NCBI GenBank assembly: GCA_027605045.1
Contig: JAQFWX010000185.1
Coordinates: 1 to 61,755, forward strand
DNA: 61,755 nt
Reading direction: 5' to 3'
From: Phallus indusiatus
Taxonomy: Eukaryota; Basidiomycota; Agaricomycetes; Phallales; Phallaceae
Below, piece after piece: positions 22,701 to 34,353 of this stretch. The translations under genes and the position numbers were made by a program. Every line of letters begins with the position of its first letter. Position 1 is the stretch's first letter. The notes under the pieces were generated by a model. That model was not told where the DNA came from, ran no database searches, and saw only the letters and a program-made list of their open reading frames with translations.

Positions 22701-23679
22701 GGACTGTCGGACAGTATACTCTGACGGATCATGTAGAGACGGCATGGTGGGCGCGGCAGCAATATACTGGGACAGCAGGGGGCGCAAGCATGTAAGACGC
22801 AAGCTACTCGGCTCAGAGGAGGAACACACGGTGTACGAGGCGGAACTAGTGGGGATAAGCTTAGCATTAGACATTGCAAAGAGTATCCGGAGCTCAGACC
22901 AAGTGCTCATCATGTTGGACAACCAAGCGGCAATTCAGGCAACACAGAGACAGAGAGCAGTGCCGGGACAGCATCTGGTGGAACACATTCAGAAACAGAT
23001 AAAGTCTCTACTCAAAGCGCAGCGTAAGAAGATAAAGTTGATATGGACGCCGGGGCATGAAGGGATCGAAGGAAACGAAGAAGCAGATAAAGAGGCTGCA
23101 AAAGCGATCACTGACGGCGATCTAAACAGCGAACATCTTACCTACCTACAGGAACTCCCAATCAGCAGATCAGCCGCAAGACAGGCAAGAGAAACAAGCC
23201 TTAAACGGCGAGCGGCAGAGAGATGGGAGGGATCACCTAGAGGGGCGCGCATGAGAGAAATAGACAACGCGCTACCAGGCACAAGCTTTCTGAAATTAAC
23301 CAATAAGTTCCCACGTCGCAATACGTCCATACTAATGCAGTTAAGAACAGGTCACATACCGTTAAACCATTTCCTGTACAAGATAGGAAAGGCGGAATCA
23401 CCACTATGCCAAGCATGCGAGCTAGAAAGAGAAGACGTGTCACACTACTTGATGAAATGCCCGAGACACGACAGGCACCGCCTCAAGATGCAGCAATATT
23501 ATCGGCAGCACATCATCTCTAAGAAGACACTTCTAGCAAGCCCAAAAGCGATGAAGTACCTCTTCGAATTCGTCAACAAAACGAAACGATTCGAAACACC
23601 ATACGGAACCTTTGACGAACCCAAGACAACCAACCGGGGCAAGAACTCGAAGAGGAAGAGGAACCCAAACGCGATGTAA
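19710..23679 (+). pseudogene. LINE ORF2 polyprotein (endonuclease-RT-RNase H), two frameshifts
   Basis: Replicase of the element. The endonuclease (about 19740-20470) shows the RQQNLNKS, IQEPY, GDFNRHHPRWD and TDHFPI blocks. The reverse transcriptase (about 21100-22150) shows KAPGSNGIP, YRPIALLDTIGK, LDIKAAFP and the catalytic FADD at 21820-21831. RNase H (about 22710-23110) keeps the D-E-D-D set in SDGSC, YEAEL, MLDN and NEEADKEA. A CxxC-x8-H-x4-C motif (23407-23460) follows. The frame changes near 20590 and in an A-rich run near 20955-20965, each equal to one missing base. As read, the protein is broken into three pieces. The 21181 frame runs on without a stop to 23679. Confidence 0.88.
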
Positions 23680-23864
23680 TGGCCACACTCATAATCATAA
23701 CCCGGAGAACCGCCAACGAGAAACAAGCAGGGGGAGGAGATAGACGGGGACGGCAGACTTTTCAGGCTATCAGGACAAAACACAGAGACCTAAGCGGCAA
23801 AGAAGAACACGAAGGAGGAAAAGTCTCAAAACATAGGGCCAGGCCCTTCGAGACTCATAGGATC

Positions 23865-23883
23865 CACACACACACACACACAC
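23865..23883 (+). repeat. (CA)n tail at the 3' end of the LINE
   Basis: About nine CA units end the element and run directly into the right target-site duplication. Many LINEs outside the L1 group end in such short repeats, which fit target-primed reverse transcription. Confidence 0.85.
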
Positions 23884-23895
23884 GGCGTTGGACTG
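23882..23895 (+). repeat. Right target-site duplication of the LINE
   Basis: Exact copy of 17918-17931. The first base or two could equally belong to the CA tail, so the duplication is 13-14 bases long. Confidence 0.88.
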
Positions 23896-25428
23896 TTAAT
23901 GTTACTGCATATACTGTAGAATGTATATTTTCTTCCCGTAAGAAGCCCCCTAAAGTCCACATTTTTATCGCATTTCTTTGACTGGACGTCCTATAATCCT
24001 TCAAACAAATGAACTGACGGTCAATGTAATATCAGCATCTGAAAACTTTACTATACTATACTTAAGATAGACGGTTCATAATAATAAACAACCGCTTAAT
24101 ATTATGACCGTGATATAATACATAATGCGGCAGATATTGCCATGACTAGCGAATCGAGCCGGAAATCGAGCGGCGAAGCCCATATCAGGCCGTCCTCCAG
24201 CCTCTCACGTGTCTATACAAAGATAATATCAATTTTCTAGTTGATTGTTCATGAAAGTTTCCTTGGGAAAAAGATACGAAAGATAAATTTGGATTCAAAT
24301 TCAAATTCGTTGTCCTATGCACGGAGATCCATTGATGGCGTGTATGTCATCATACCAGCACATTCTATGCGTTTTACAGATATTTCCGTCAACGGCTTCA
24401 TTTCTGTAAATCGTGAAACATTTTTCCTTAGGATTTTCCCGCTTCAACGCACTGTAAGGTGCACATGCTGATGAAGGTCCACCTCAAGTTAAACCGTCTT
24501 CATGCTCGCCATATAAGAAATCTGATGAAAATGACGGAAAGAGACGACAAGAAATTTTTCGAAACCCACGTGGCAATCGATTTGGGATGAACCAAAGAGG
24601 CATACGAGAGACGGAATAGCGAAATACCCCTCTTTTGAATCAAACTTGCCATATCAGGCATGCCCCTCCCAAGAGATATTTCAAAGTACTTGATCATTTT
24701 TGAGTAAGTAGCTTGCCACGCTACAAGCGATGAGGAGATATGAGGCTTCTTTTTCGGGCTGAATAGCTGGAAACAGCGGTCGCTTGTCAATTCCTAGGAC
24801 AGACACAGACATCAGTCTAAGACATGGTGAATCGCGTAAATTCCGGCATTTCGGTTTGGCTTTTGACCACTCGTGATGTTCCTGAGTTGGCGAGGATCAA
24901 CTACCGATGATGAACCGTAAGCTGCCCCGTTGTAGCATGGCATCTAACTCCAAGATTATCCTTGCGGGACATTCGGTTTTCGTTTGACATCCCACCTTTT
25001 TTTCCACACTCCAAAGTATCGTGACCCAAAGTATCGGAACAACTTAGCTCCATATTTGTTACCATGTACCTGAGTAAAGCCTGCTTTTTTCGCTGAAAAG
25101 GGTTATACGAAGGAACATTTGACTCGGAATCGGCTCAATTATGCGGCATATTCGTCGAAGCGAAGAAGGGGCCGTAATGCGTAGGTATGGATCTGTTATC
25201 CGCATCGATATTAGGCAATACGCAGGATTTAGCTCATCGTTTCAAATGCAGTGCCAAATGTTTCTGGGTGTTATTTGTCGTTTTTATTTATTTATTTAAT
25301 TTCAAATCGGGAGTTCAGGGTATAAAAGAGGCATGAATTTTTGAACATCGAGTTGCAATAACAAACTCACAAAAGATTTACTCTGAACTTGTGTTCCTCT
25401 AAACACACTACTCACACCTCAAATAACA
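23896..25428. other. Gene-poor spacer between the LINE and peptide gene B
   Basis: The left end is the displaced 3' flank of peptide gene A. The rest has no supportable gene; a 96-codon minus-strand frame at 24500-24790 has an even composition but no recognised motif. A TTTATTTATTTA run at about 25282-25297 and a TATA box at 25321 precede peptide gene B. Confidence 0.4.
25321..25328 (+). promoter_or_regulatory. TATA box of small-peptide gene B
   Basis: TATAAAAG lies 108 bases before the ATG at 25429, in a good position for a core promoter. A CA-rich leader with CACACTACTCACACCTC leads into the start codon context AACAATG. Confidence 0.65.
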
Positions 25429-25610
25429 ATGCGCTACATCATTACTTTGTTCACCGTCGCAGTCCTCTCTGTCTTGGCTGCAGCTACACCAGGTGGGCAC
25501 GAAAGTGTCATGCACACTCCTCGTTTTTCTGACTATCGTCACTAGTTGCACCCCTTGAACCTCGCCAGACCGATGGGTGTGGTGGTCCAACCGCACGTTC
25601 ATGCAATTAA
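25429..25610 (+). CDS. Small secreted Cys peptide precursor B (GCGGPTARSCN family)
   Basis: Two exons, 25429-25492 and 25546-25610, encode 42 residues. Residues 1-19 are a clear signal peptide (hydrophobic, ending LAAATP). A short PVAPLEPR segment follows, then QTD and GCGGPTARSCN. The LEPR-Q junction looks like a fungal Kex2-type site; cutting there would free a 14-residue peptide beginning with Gln, which could cyclise to pyroglutamate, with one possible disulfide around a seven-residue loop. The phase-1 intron and the C-terminus match gene A. A probable 3'-UTR intron (25626-25693) follows the stop. The frame is too short to be found by ordinary ORF calling. Processing is inferred, and the function is unknown. 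Confidence 0.75.
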
Positions 25611-25625
25611 ATCCATATAATTCGT

Positions 25626-25693
25626 GTAAGTCGAATATCTTTGCGTACCTATAACAATTCCCCAAACTCCCACTAACGCGAGCAATCTACTAG
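25626..25693 (+). other. Probable 3'-UTR intron of peptide gene B
   Basis: GTAAGT follows the stop codon by 15 bases. CTAAC-like CACTAACG and an ATCTACTAG acceptor end a 68-base segment. It corresponds in place to 17784-17905 behind gene A. Confidence 0.5.
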
Positions 25694-25936
25694 TAGTTTC
25701 GAGACTCGGACCGACTTTAGGCGAAAACCTAATCTTCTTATTTTTTTTTTCTTTTTATAAATTTGATTTTCGGAGAATTTCGAAGAAAAAAGTGTACTTT
25801 TATAAATAATACCGAATTGGAGGATGTTGTGGAAAGCAGTGGTCCAATAAAATGCTGTATTTAGTATCTTTACGTAATAATTCTATTTTCTCTTCCCCAG
25901 TTTCTTGAATTCTCCTTCCCTCTGGCTCTGAGCAAG

Positions 25937-27493
25937 ATGAGGCAAAAACGGGCGAAAACATACAAAAAGTTAATGCAGCTATATCACCTTACTTTCGGGT
26001 TTCGGGAACCGTATCAAGTCTTAGGTAACATTCACTGAAAGAGGGCGAAGTCAAGGTTATTGACCAAACTCAGTCGACTCAAGCATGTGCACTGCAGCCA
26101 CGTCCCTCAAAATCGACCTTAAACGTCAATTCGAAAATATATTGCTAGGAAGTGTTAAACCATGTAAGAAATGTTCTTCTCCGTGTATCGGCCGATTTAA
26201 CCTCATATGACCTGTCCCGTTTCATCCATGACATGCCTGAAATTTCTCGACCATTCTTTCTTTTGAAATTGACAATGGACACGCTTTCTGCCGCATCAAT
26301 TAATCTTGCCAACACATAACGGACGCACCATCTTGCCATGGTTGCGATCTAACCAAAAAAACCTGTCATCGAAACTGAATCACATGTTCTCTGTCATTGT
26401 CTACGGTGCTCCCTTTTCCTGACCAATAGTGATAACTCAGTGCTCCATAGTTGAGTTATACAAGCTGGGAAAACAAGAGCAACCATCTGTTGATCTAGCG
26501 AAATCTTTTGAAAGGAGAAAGTGTAACCACAAAGAAGCTATTAATGGAACGGAATGCATTGCCAGCGTCGTGGGTATGTCTTCTGATTTATCCTCTTTCT
26601 ATTCCCTTCCGCTCTTCTCCTTTTTTTCGCGTTTCCCAACATCGTCATCCATCATCCTGCCTTTTCTGTTTTTGCGTCCTTTCCATCTGTCCATATCGTT
26701 CTGTATCTGGCCCATAGGCATGTGTATCGATGCGCAGATCGGCGTATGCTTGCATATCGGGGAATGGATACACCGTTACTCGGACAAATGTGTAAATAAC
26801 TGCAGAGAGGGAAAAAAGAGACGCAAACACGCAAGTCGTAGGGGCCTAGAAAAAGGGACCATGACATAACACCAAACGCTGTTCTCCTTCCCTCCGATTT
26901 TTTCCATTCCCTCCCGTGTTTCGACAATGGTGATGTAAACACTAACCAATTACTGACTGTTTAATAGGCGAGAAGAATAAACATCGCTACATTGTTGCTA
27001 GTCAATCTGATGAGACACGTTCATGTCTACGAGATATTCCAGGCACACCGCTCGTACACCTAAACCGTACGGTGCTGGTTCTTGAACCCCCTAGTGATGC
27101 AACCCTGAACGCCAAAGGAGAGGTAGGCTCTCACGACTGAATAATATCTTCATGCTTTCTTTAACCAAACGTCTTTTTTTTTCTCAGATCGAAGAAAAAG
27201 CTCTCGTTCCCCAAGCATCAACACCATCCAACATCACACTATCCACCGACACTGAACAACCTAAAAAGAAACGGAAGGGTCCGAAAGGCCCCAACCCACT
27301 TAGTGTGAAAAAGAAGAAAGTGCGGATTGGGACTGAGAATGCGGGACTTGATGACGGGCAGGGTCAGGTGAAAGCAGGTGCGAAACGGAAGTTGGACGAC
27401 AACGATGATGGTTCCCATGAAAATGAAAAAAAGAAGCCCATAAGAAAAAGAAGGAAAAAGCTCAAGGCCCAGATTGAAACGATCGCGGCATGA
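25937..27493 (+). CDS. UTP23: rRNA-processing protein UTP23 (PIN-domain family)
   Basis: Nucleolar protein of the small-subunit processome, needed for early 18S rRNA maturation and release of snR30 in yeast. Five exons: 25937-26024, 26074-26163, 26430-26573, 26968-27122 and 27188-27493, giving 260 residues. The start MRQKRAKTYKKLMQLYHLTFGFREPYQ is split here only by exon 1's end and is typical of the family. Exon 3 gives ITQCSIVELYKLGKQ and FERRKCNHKEA, with conserved Cys and His residues. Exon 4 gives KNKHRYIVASQ, the PIN C-terminal part, and LNRTVLVLEPPS. The tail is Lys/Arg-rich, as in nucleolar proteins. Introns 2 and 3 (266 and 394 bp) are long for this locus. It converges on the polyubiquitin gene, 200 bases apart. 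Confidence 0.93.
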
Positions 27494-27693
27494 ATTTATA
27501 GATCTTCGCCCACCTGTCGACCAAGCCTAGACTTGCTGTCCTTGATAGAAACCATCTTGACGTCTTACACCATCATATGACTTCTTCCGCAGTTCATGCA
27601 AAACCATTCTACGCAACTATCTTATTATTCTTAAACTACTGCAACAATGTATACACTACATGATAGCTAATAAAGATGAACAATCATAAAACA

Positions 27694-29220
<1,527 letters not shown>

Positions 29221-29282
29221 TTAGTTGTTGCCACAAGAAAGTGGAGAATAGATAGGAGAACACGGTGACTTTCCCCTTCGCA

Positions 29283-29288
29283 TATATA
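29283..29288 (-). promoter_or_regulatory. TATA-like element of the polyubiquitin gene
   Basis: ATTATATATG on the minus strand, about 110 bases upstream of the ATG. An AGGGG stress-element-like pentamer occurs nearby (29273-29277, minus strand), but on the start-codon side of the TATA, so its role is doubtful. Confidence 0.45.
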
Positions 29289-32200
29289 ATGGAGATTTAA
29301 AACTCCGCAGACAGGAGCCGAGGGATGCCGAAGGCCACAACGGACCGGCATCTTCCACTCCTTTCTGGCGCCGTCCATGGAGTCCATGTCCGCCTAAAAT
29401 TTCTGAGTGTCCGATCCACTGAATTGGTCTTGCACAGCGTGCCAATGGCCTGATTTCTGCAAAAAAATTAGTCAAACTATGACTTGATGCTGAGTCACTT
29501 GATGATGGTTCAATGTTCAACGTCAACGTCCATGCATTCATGAGTCACTCGCACTTGTACTACAGACTTCAAAAGTTTTACCGACAAGCTTCCCGGTTCA
29601 AATCAATATGATGCGAAATTCAATTCGTATGTCTTTCTCGCCTCCACGCTTTTGGTTTCTGAGCACATTGGCAGTAAAAGTAAAAGTAAAACCTCCCAAT
29701 CAAGCGATAACACCATTCTGCGGATATCCGCCTGCCAGATTCTTCAGACAACAAGCTAGGGAGTATATAGCTTTGTTACAATAATGCATGCACTCTGCAA
29801 GAAAAGGTGATCGCGTCACCGTATGGCCTTTTTTATCACTAGTTTGCATCTTTCTCCTGCTTCATCGAGATGGACGTTAAGCCTTTTACCCCTGGTCCAA
29901 GTTTTAGTTTCCGGCAAGTGAGACAAATGGAAAGGCTGCGTCCATCACGCGCTGTACCGATGACAGCAAATGCGCTCAGTGTAGTGCTTGGCTTTCTAGG
30001 CGTACGCGATACACTTTATAAAGTGTTGTCCGTAAAGCATCTTAAAAACTTGGCCCAACTTGGGTTGTCAGCACCTCCGTTCCGTGTAATTTGTGGATAC
30101 GTTTCATCTTCTTTCAATCCAGCAATCCTTGTCCTATGCTTATTATCAACCGCTCTTAACACGTTGACCACGGTCATTTTGAATGTGATGCAGGGTCAAA
30201 TTTTACGCATGCCTCATAAATGTAGGACTCAAATATTCAACGAGCTCACCTATGCAGGTTTTCCACTCACCTATTATTCTTAGGTTTGCCGCCCCTCACA
30301 GACGGTGACAGACCCAGTTTGGGGCAATCGGAATAGCCCATTTTTCGGGCTGCAGCAACACAGACCAGGGTTTGCGCGGTGAGACCAGTATCAAGGACAA
30401 TCCTCTTCACAGTCGGGGGAAGTTACTACAAGGTCTTCGTGTGGTTTATGTGCGACTGCAGTGGGTGAGTCGTCAGGCAGCGTTGCACAACTGGGAAGGA
30501 GCTTTGACACTCTTTACTTTCGCTCGGACTCTTCAAACCCCCAGTGGTTCCGGATCCCTGCGAACGCGTCTGTCCCAAATCAACGGTGTTTGTTCGAGCT
30601 TATCCATTAATGGTTGAATTAAAGTAGGCACCGATTAGTTACATATACATTTTAGCCTGGCAGCGACTTCCGTGCATGCGCTTAACCGTGTCTATTCGCA
30701 ATATTTGATATCCGTTTAACTTCGTGGTTGGCAACCACTGTCACATCTCGTATCCCTCCAGGCGAAACCGAAGTAACGCGAGGCATCGATCGTAATTGAT
30801 ATTTGTATTGCTCTGAAGTTGTAAGACAGTCTGACTATTGCGCCACAGGTGACAGCATATGAGTAACTGGACTCGCGCATTGCGCAAGCCTGAGCGGCTC
30901 CATATTCAAACCAGTCTTGGCAGGCTATATATTGATAATATCGGTGGTCATTACGATCTCTTTCACGATAGACAGATTCATGTGCGATCCAAAGTACAAG
31001 TCTTTGCCATTAAATTCCTATCAAAAAACTGAAAACTAATCAACAAAGGTATTGTCATACTGATATGGATTACGGTGCCTTCAGCAATTTGATTCTCATT
31101 TCGTATTTTGTTCGTGCCTTTGCCTTAGTGAGTTACCATATGGGTCATTCGATAAAATCAACACATGCATAGGCTAACTACCCAAATTTTGGTACATAGA
31201 TTGGAGCTGTTCGTTGGGACCATTTGTTACACTACGCGCCCTAGGTAGTCACTTGCCAAATCCGAAAACAGACGAGCCAATCTAATATTTGGGATTGCTA
31301 ATATGTCACTTGATGGTTTCGCACGATCTCTTTGCGTCTCGAATAGCGATGTTCGATGCTTATCATATGGACAATTGCCTTTGGTGATCTTTTCAATGGC
31401 GAAATGTCAGCATTTACCGCACGACGAATAATTCCATTGTAGTTGGTAATTAACACTTGCGCTCAAGGTATGAAATGTCCTCATTGTAAATCAGCAACGA
31501 AGCATCCGGCTCCGTTCGTCCTTACCCTTCGGAAATCCAGCTATCAAGCATAAGCGTCCAGAAGGCCCGGACGCCCTGAATGGAAGTCACGAGTCGCGAT
31601 CCCCGTGCTGAAGTAATGATACGCCGGTTAAGATTTTTTTCTTCAATTTCTAAAACTCATTTGAACAAACGTACTTTTTGTGTTCAACGTTGAAAAATTG
31701 CTTTCCTCATATCTTCCATAAATCACGTCAAAAGCTGTGCCTTGGGGGGGTTGACAGGTCGAGTCGACAATCATTCACCGATGTCCTTCGGAACAGTTTC
31801 AGGTAAAGAGTAATTTGGCTTGTAATGCTCATTCGAGTCAACTCATCTATAAACTCTATTAGATTTGATCGCCAAACCTGGTTAAAGGGGCACATCAATT
31901 CCTAATTCCTCAGGCTACTCTTACAGCCAGAACAATGGGTCTTTCAACTGAGGCCGCGCTGCCGCTGCTTAGGTGGACATGTCTTTTATGTAGAATGTTG
32001 ATTAGCTCGAGCTTACACGGAGCCGCCGGCCGAAGCATATCGCATGACCTAGAGCTGTGCATTGTCATGCAATTGATTTTACGCGTCCAACCCTCCGGAG
32101 GTAACGATGATACAGCTTATTCGAGCATTGCCTTCGAACAGGATCACAGTTTGAAGCGTTTACGGATTGCAAACCACATGCATTTATGGTTTAGCGAAGT

Positions 32201-32380
32201 ATTTCAGGTTCACCACCTGGCTGAACTATGAACGGGCATAGGAGCTCTGATGGATTTTTCTGTTCTTACCGGATGTCTGGACGCTTGAAAGGAAAGGAGC
32301 CGCTTATTTTCATCCAATCGCTCGAGCTGTATTCGACGACATACTCTTCAAACCATTAATGATTACCAGAGCTGAAAGCG
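29289..32380. other. Gene-poor region (about 3.1 kb)
   Basis: No gene is supported. Plus-strand frames of 137 codons (29870-30283) and 81-98 codons (30372-30617, 31935-32231) show no known motif and no connecting splice signals. A triple AGTAAA repeat occurs near 29673-29690 and a G7 run near 31744. The left end is the polyubiquitin upstream region. Confidence 0.4.
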
Positions 32381-32388
32381 TATAAAAG
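32381..32388 (+). promoter_or_regulatory. TATA box of the DyP peroxidase gene
   Basis: TATAAAAG lies 65 bases before the ATG at 32446, giving a short leader of roughly 30 bases. It is the clearest core promoter in the window after that of peptide gene B. Confidence 0.65.
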
Positions 32389-32445
32389 GACGCGGAAATT
32401 GGTCTTTTTCGAAAGCCAGAGCCTAAGCACTCGAGTTACTTCGAC

Positions 32446-34353
32446 ATGCAGTTCTTAACACTCTTAAGCGTATTCTCTGCCCTCAGCGGTATTTCCTCTG
32501 CTGCAGCGACGAACCAGAAGCGTTCGTCTGGACTTCTCTTCAGTGAGTGCATGCTGTCTCACTCTGCAAGGTCTTTGTGCTGAGATGTCCTCAATAGGTC
32601 CTCCCGGGTTCGCCCCGCTGCCGAGGCCCAACGAATTACGCCCCACACCTTTGGTCAGCGGTGGCTCTCCTTCCTTGAATTTAAGCAATATTCAAGGTGA
32701 TATTCTGTGAGTGACCGCATGTCTATGCAACATTCTCATGAAATCGATAATTCACGTATAATTCAGCGTCGGAATGACAAAACAATTTGAGCTATTCTAC
32801 TTCTTTGGAATTAGCTCTCCCTCGGATTTCAAAACGAGACTCGCCTCGGGTGTTTACCCCCTCATCACGAGTACCCTTCAAATTCTCGAAAATCCCGCAT
32901 CCGCGGTCAATATTGCTTTTTCGAACGCCGGTTTCGGCACTTTGGGAATTACTAACTTCACGGACCCCACAGATCCATTCGCTCAAGGCCAAGCCAGCAA
33001 CGCAGCCACTCTTGGTGATCCTCAACCCATTCAAAATAACTGGGAACCTGTTTTCGTAAACACCGCGAGCTTACACGGTGTTCTCATTATCACCGCTGAT
33101 GATATTGCTACTATCAACTCAACATTGGCTCAAGTTACCACAGCTTTGGGAGATTCCATTGTAGAGCTTTACAGTCTTCAAGCTCAAGTTCGTCCCGGTG
33201 ATGAGGAAGGACATGAGCGTAAGTGTTCTTTTAAGGAAAGTAAAAATAAATTTTGAGTCTGAGTGTAAAACGCAGACTTCGGTTTCTTGGACGGAATTAG
33301 TCAACCTGGTGTTGAAGGTTTCACGACTAACCCTGTCAATGGACAAGTTGTTGTGCCAGCTGGTATCATTCTTGCTGGTGAAGACGGGGACCCAACCACC
33401 GATCGCCCTGCATGGGCTTTAGATGGTTCATTCTTGGCCTTCCGTCAGCTTGAACAACTTGTTCCTGAATTCGACGCCTTCCTTCTCGATAACGCTGTCT
33501 TCGTCACTGGAATCAATACAACTGAAGAAGGTGCTGAACTTCTCGGAGCCCGAATGATGGGTCGATGGAAGAGTGTAAGTTTTGTTTATCAACAGTATAT
33601 TTTTTTGTGCATTTAATCAAATTACATCATTTAGGGTACTCCCGTAGAACTTTCCCCTCTGCAGGATAACTTGACCATTTCTTCAAACCCCAACCTCATC
33701 AATGACTTCAACTTCACCCTTGCAGGTGACAACTCGCTCTGCCCCTTCGCTGCTCACATCAGAAAAACGAACCCCCGTTCCGATCTTCCTGAGACTGTTG
33801 ACGACGCTCACCGAATCATTCGTGGTGGTACTCCTTATGGACCTGAAGGTGAGCAGTGCAACTCGAGTTGTTTGATTATGTTATTTAGTGATAATGTTTC
33901 TCAGTTACTCCTGCGGAAGCCGCTTCGAACACGACTACTATCCCACGTGGTTTGGCTTTCGGTAATTGAGAATTTACTGACTTGTAACAGTTCATTCACT
34001 CATTGCATATTCCTTACAGTTGCCTACCAATCTAACATTGCCAACGGATTCCAATTCTTACAACACACATGGGCCAACAACCCTGGGTATGTGTCTTTTT
34101 ATCTTTTTGGTCTTAAGAGCTTGGCATTGAACCATACTACGCATATAGCTTCTTGCCCCATCCTAACTTCCCAGAGCCCGGATTCGATGGTATTATCGGA
34201 GCCAATGAGGGACAAGCTCGATTCACTCAAGGCCTCGACCCCGCCAACCAAACGCGTAACATTACCTTACCATTTGACTTCATTATTTCTCGCGGAGGAG
34301 AATACTTCTTCACTCCATCTTTATCCGCAATTATAAACACGATCGCAGCCTGA
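32446..34353 (+). CDS. Secreted dye-decolorizing (DyP-type) haem peroxidase
   Basis: Extracellular haem peroxidase that uses H2O2 to oxidise dyes, phenolics and lignin-like compounds. Eight exons: 32446-32542, 32598-32706, 32767-33218, 33276-33574, 33635-33848, 33905-33961, 34020-34086 and 34149-34353; total 499 residues, normal for fungal DyPs. A signal peptide covers about residues 1-20, and a short propeptide with KR precedes the mature start. The family GxxDG motif is GFLDG with catalytic Asp225; H360 in PFAAHIRKTNPR is the expected haem ligand, and R382 in RIIRGGTPYG the distal Arg. Several NxT/S sites suggest glycosylation. The third and fourth exons join exactly at the EH|FGFLDG segment, which supports the splicing. 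It stands alone; no linked haem or secretion gene is seen. Confidence 0.95.

Larger units (their letters stand above)
17932..23881 (+). mobile_element. Non-LTR (LINE) retrotransposon with APE, RT and RNase H
   Basis: A 5.95 kb element inserted in sense orientation between exact 14-base target-site duplications. It carries ORF1 (18100-19713) with zinc knuckles, and ORF2 with an apurinic-type endonuclease, reverse transcriptase, RNase H and a C-terminal CCHC motif. It ends in a (CA)n tract instead of poly(A). This order fits RNase-H-bearing fungal LINEs such as the Tad1 group, though I cannot place the clade by eye. Exact duplications and only two frame breaks suggest a recent insertion. The frame is open upstream of the first ATG, so slight 5' truncation is possible. 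Confidence 0.92.

Noticed and set aside
23679..23981. 100-codon frame at the LINE 3' end
   Set aside because: It runs through the element's 3' untranslated region, the CA tail and the target-site duplication, so it is not a gene.
17541..25610. Mating pheromone (CaaX lipopeptide) identity for the peptide pair
   Set aside because: The last four residues are RSCN, with Cys second from the end; CaaX needs Cys fourth from the end. No receptor-like gene is nearby.
29870..30283. 137-codon plus-strand open frame with some hydrophobic segments
   Set aside because: No recognised family and no supporting signals; not called as a gene.
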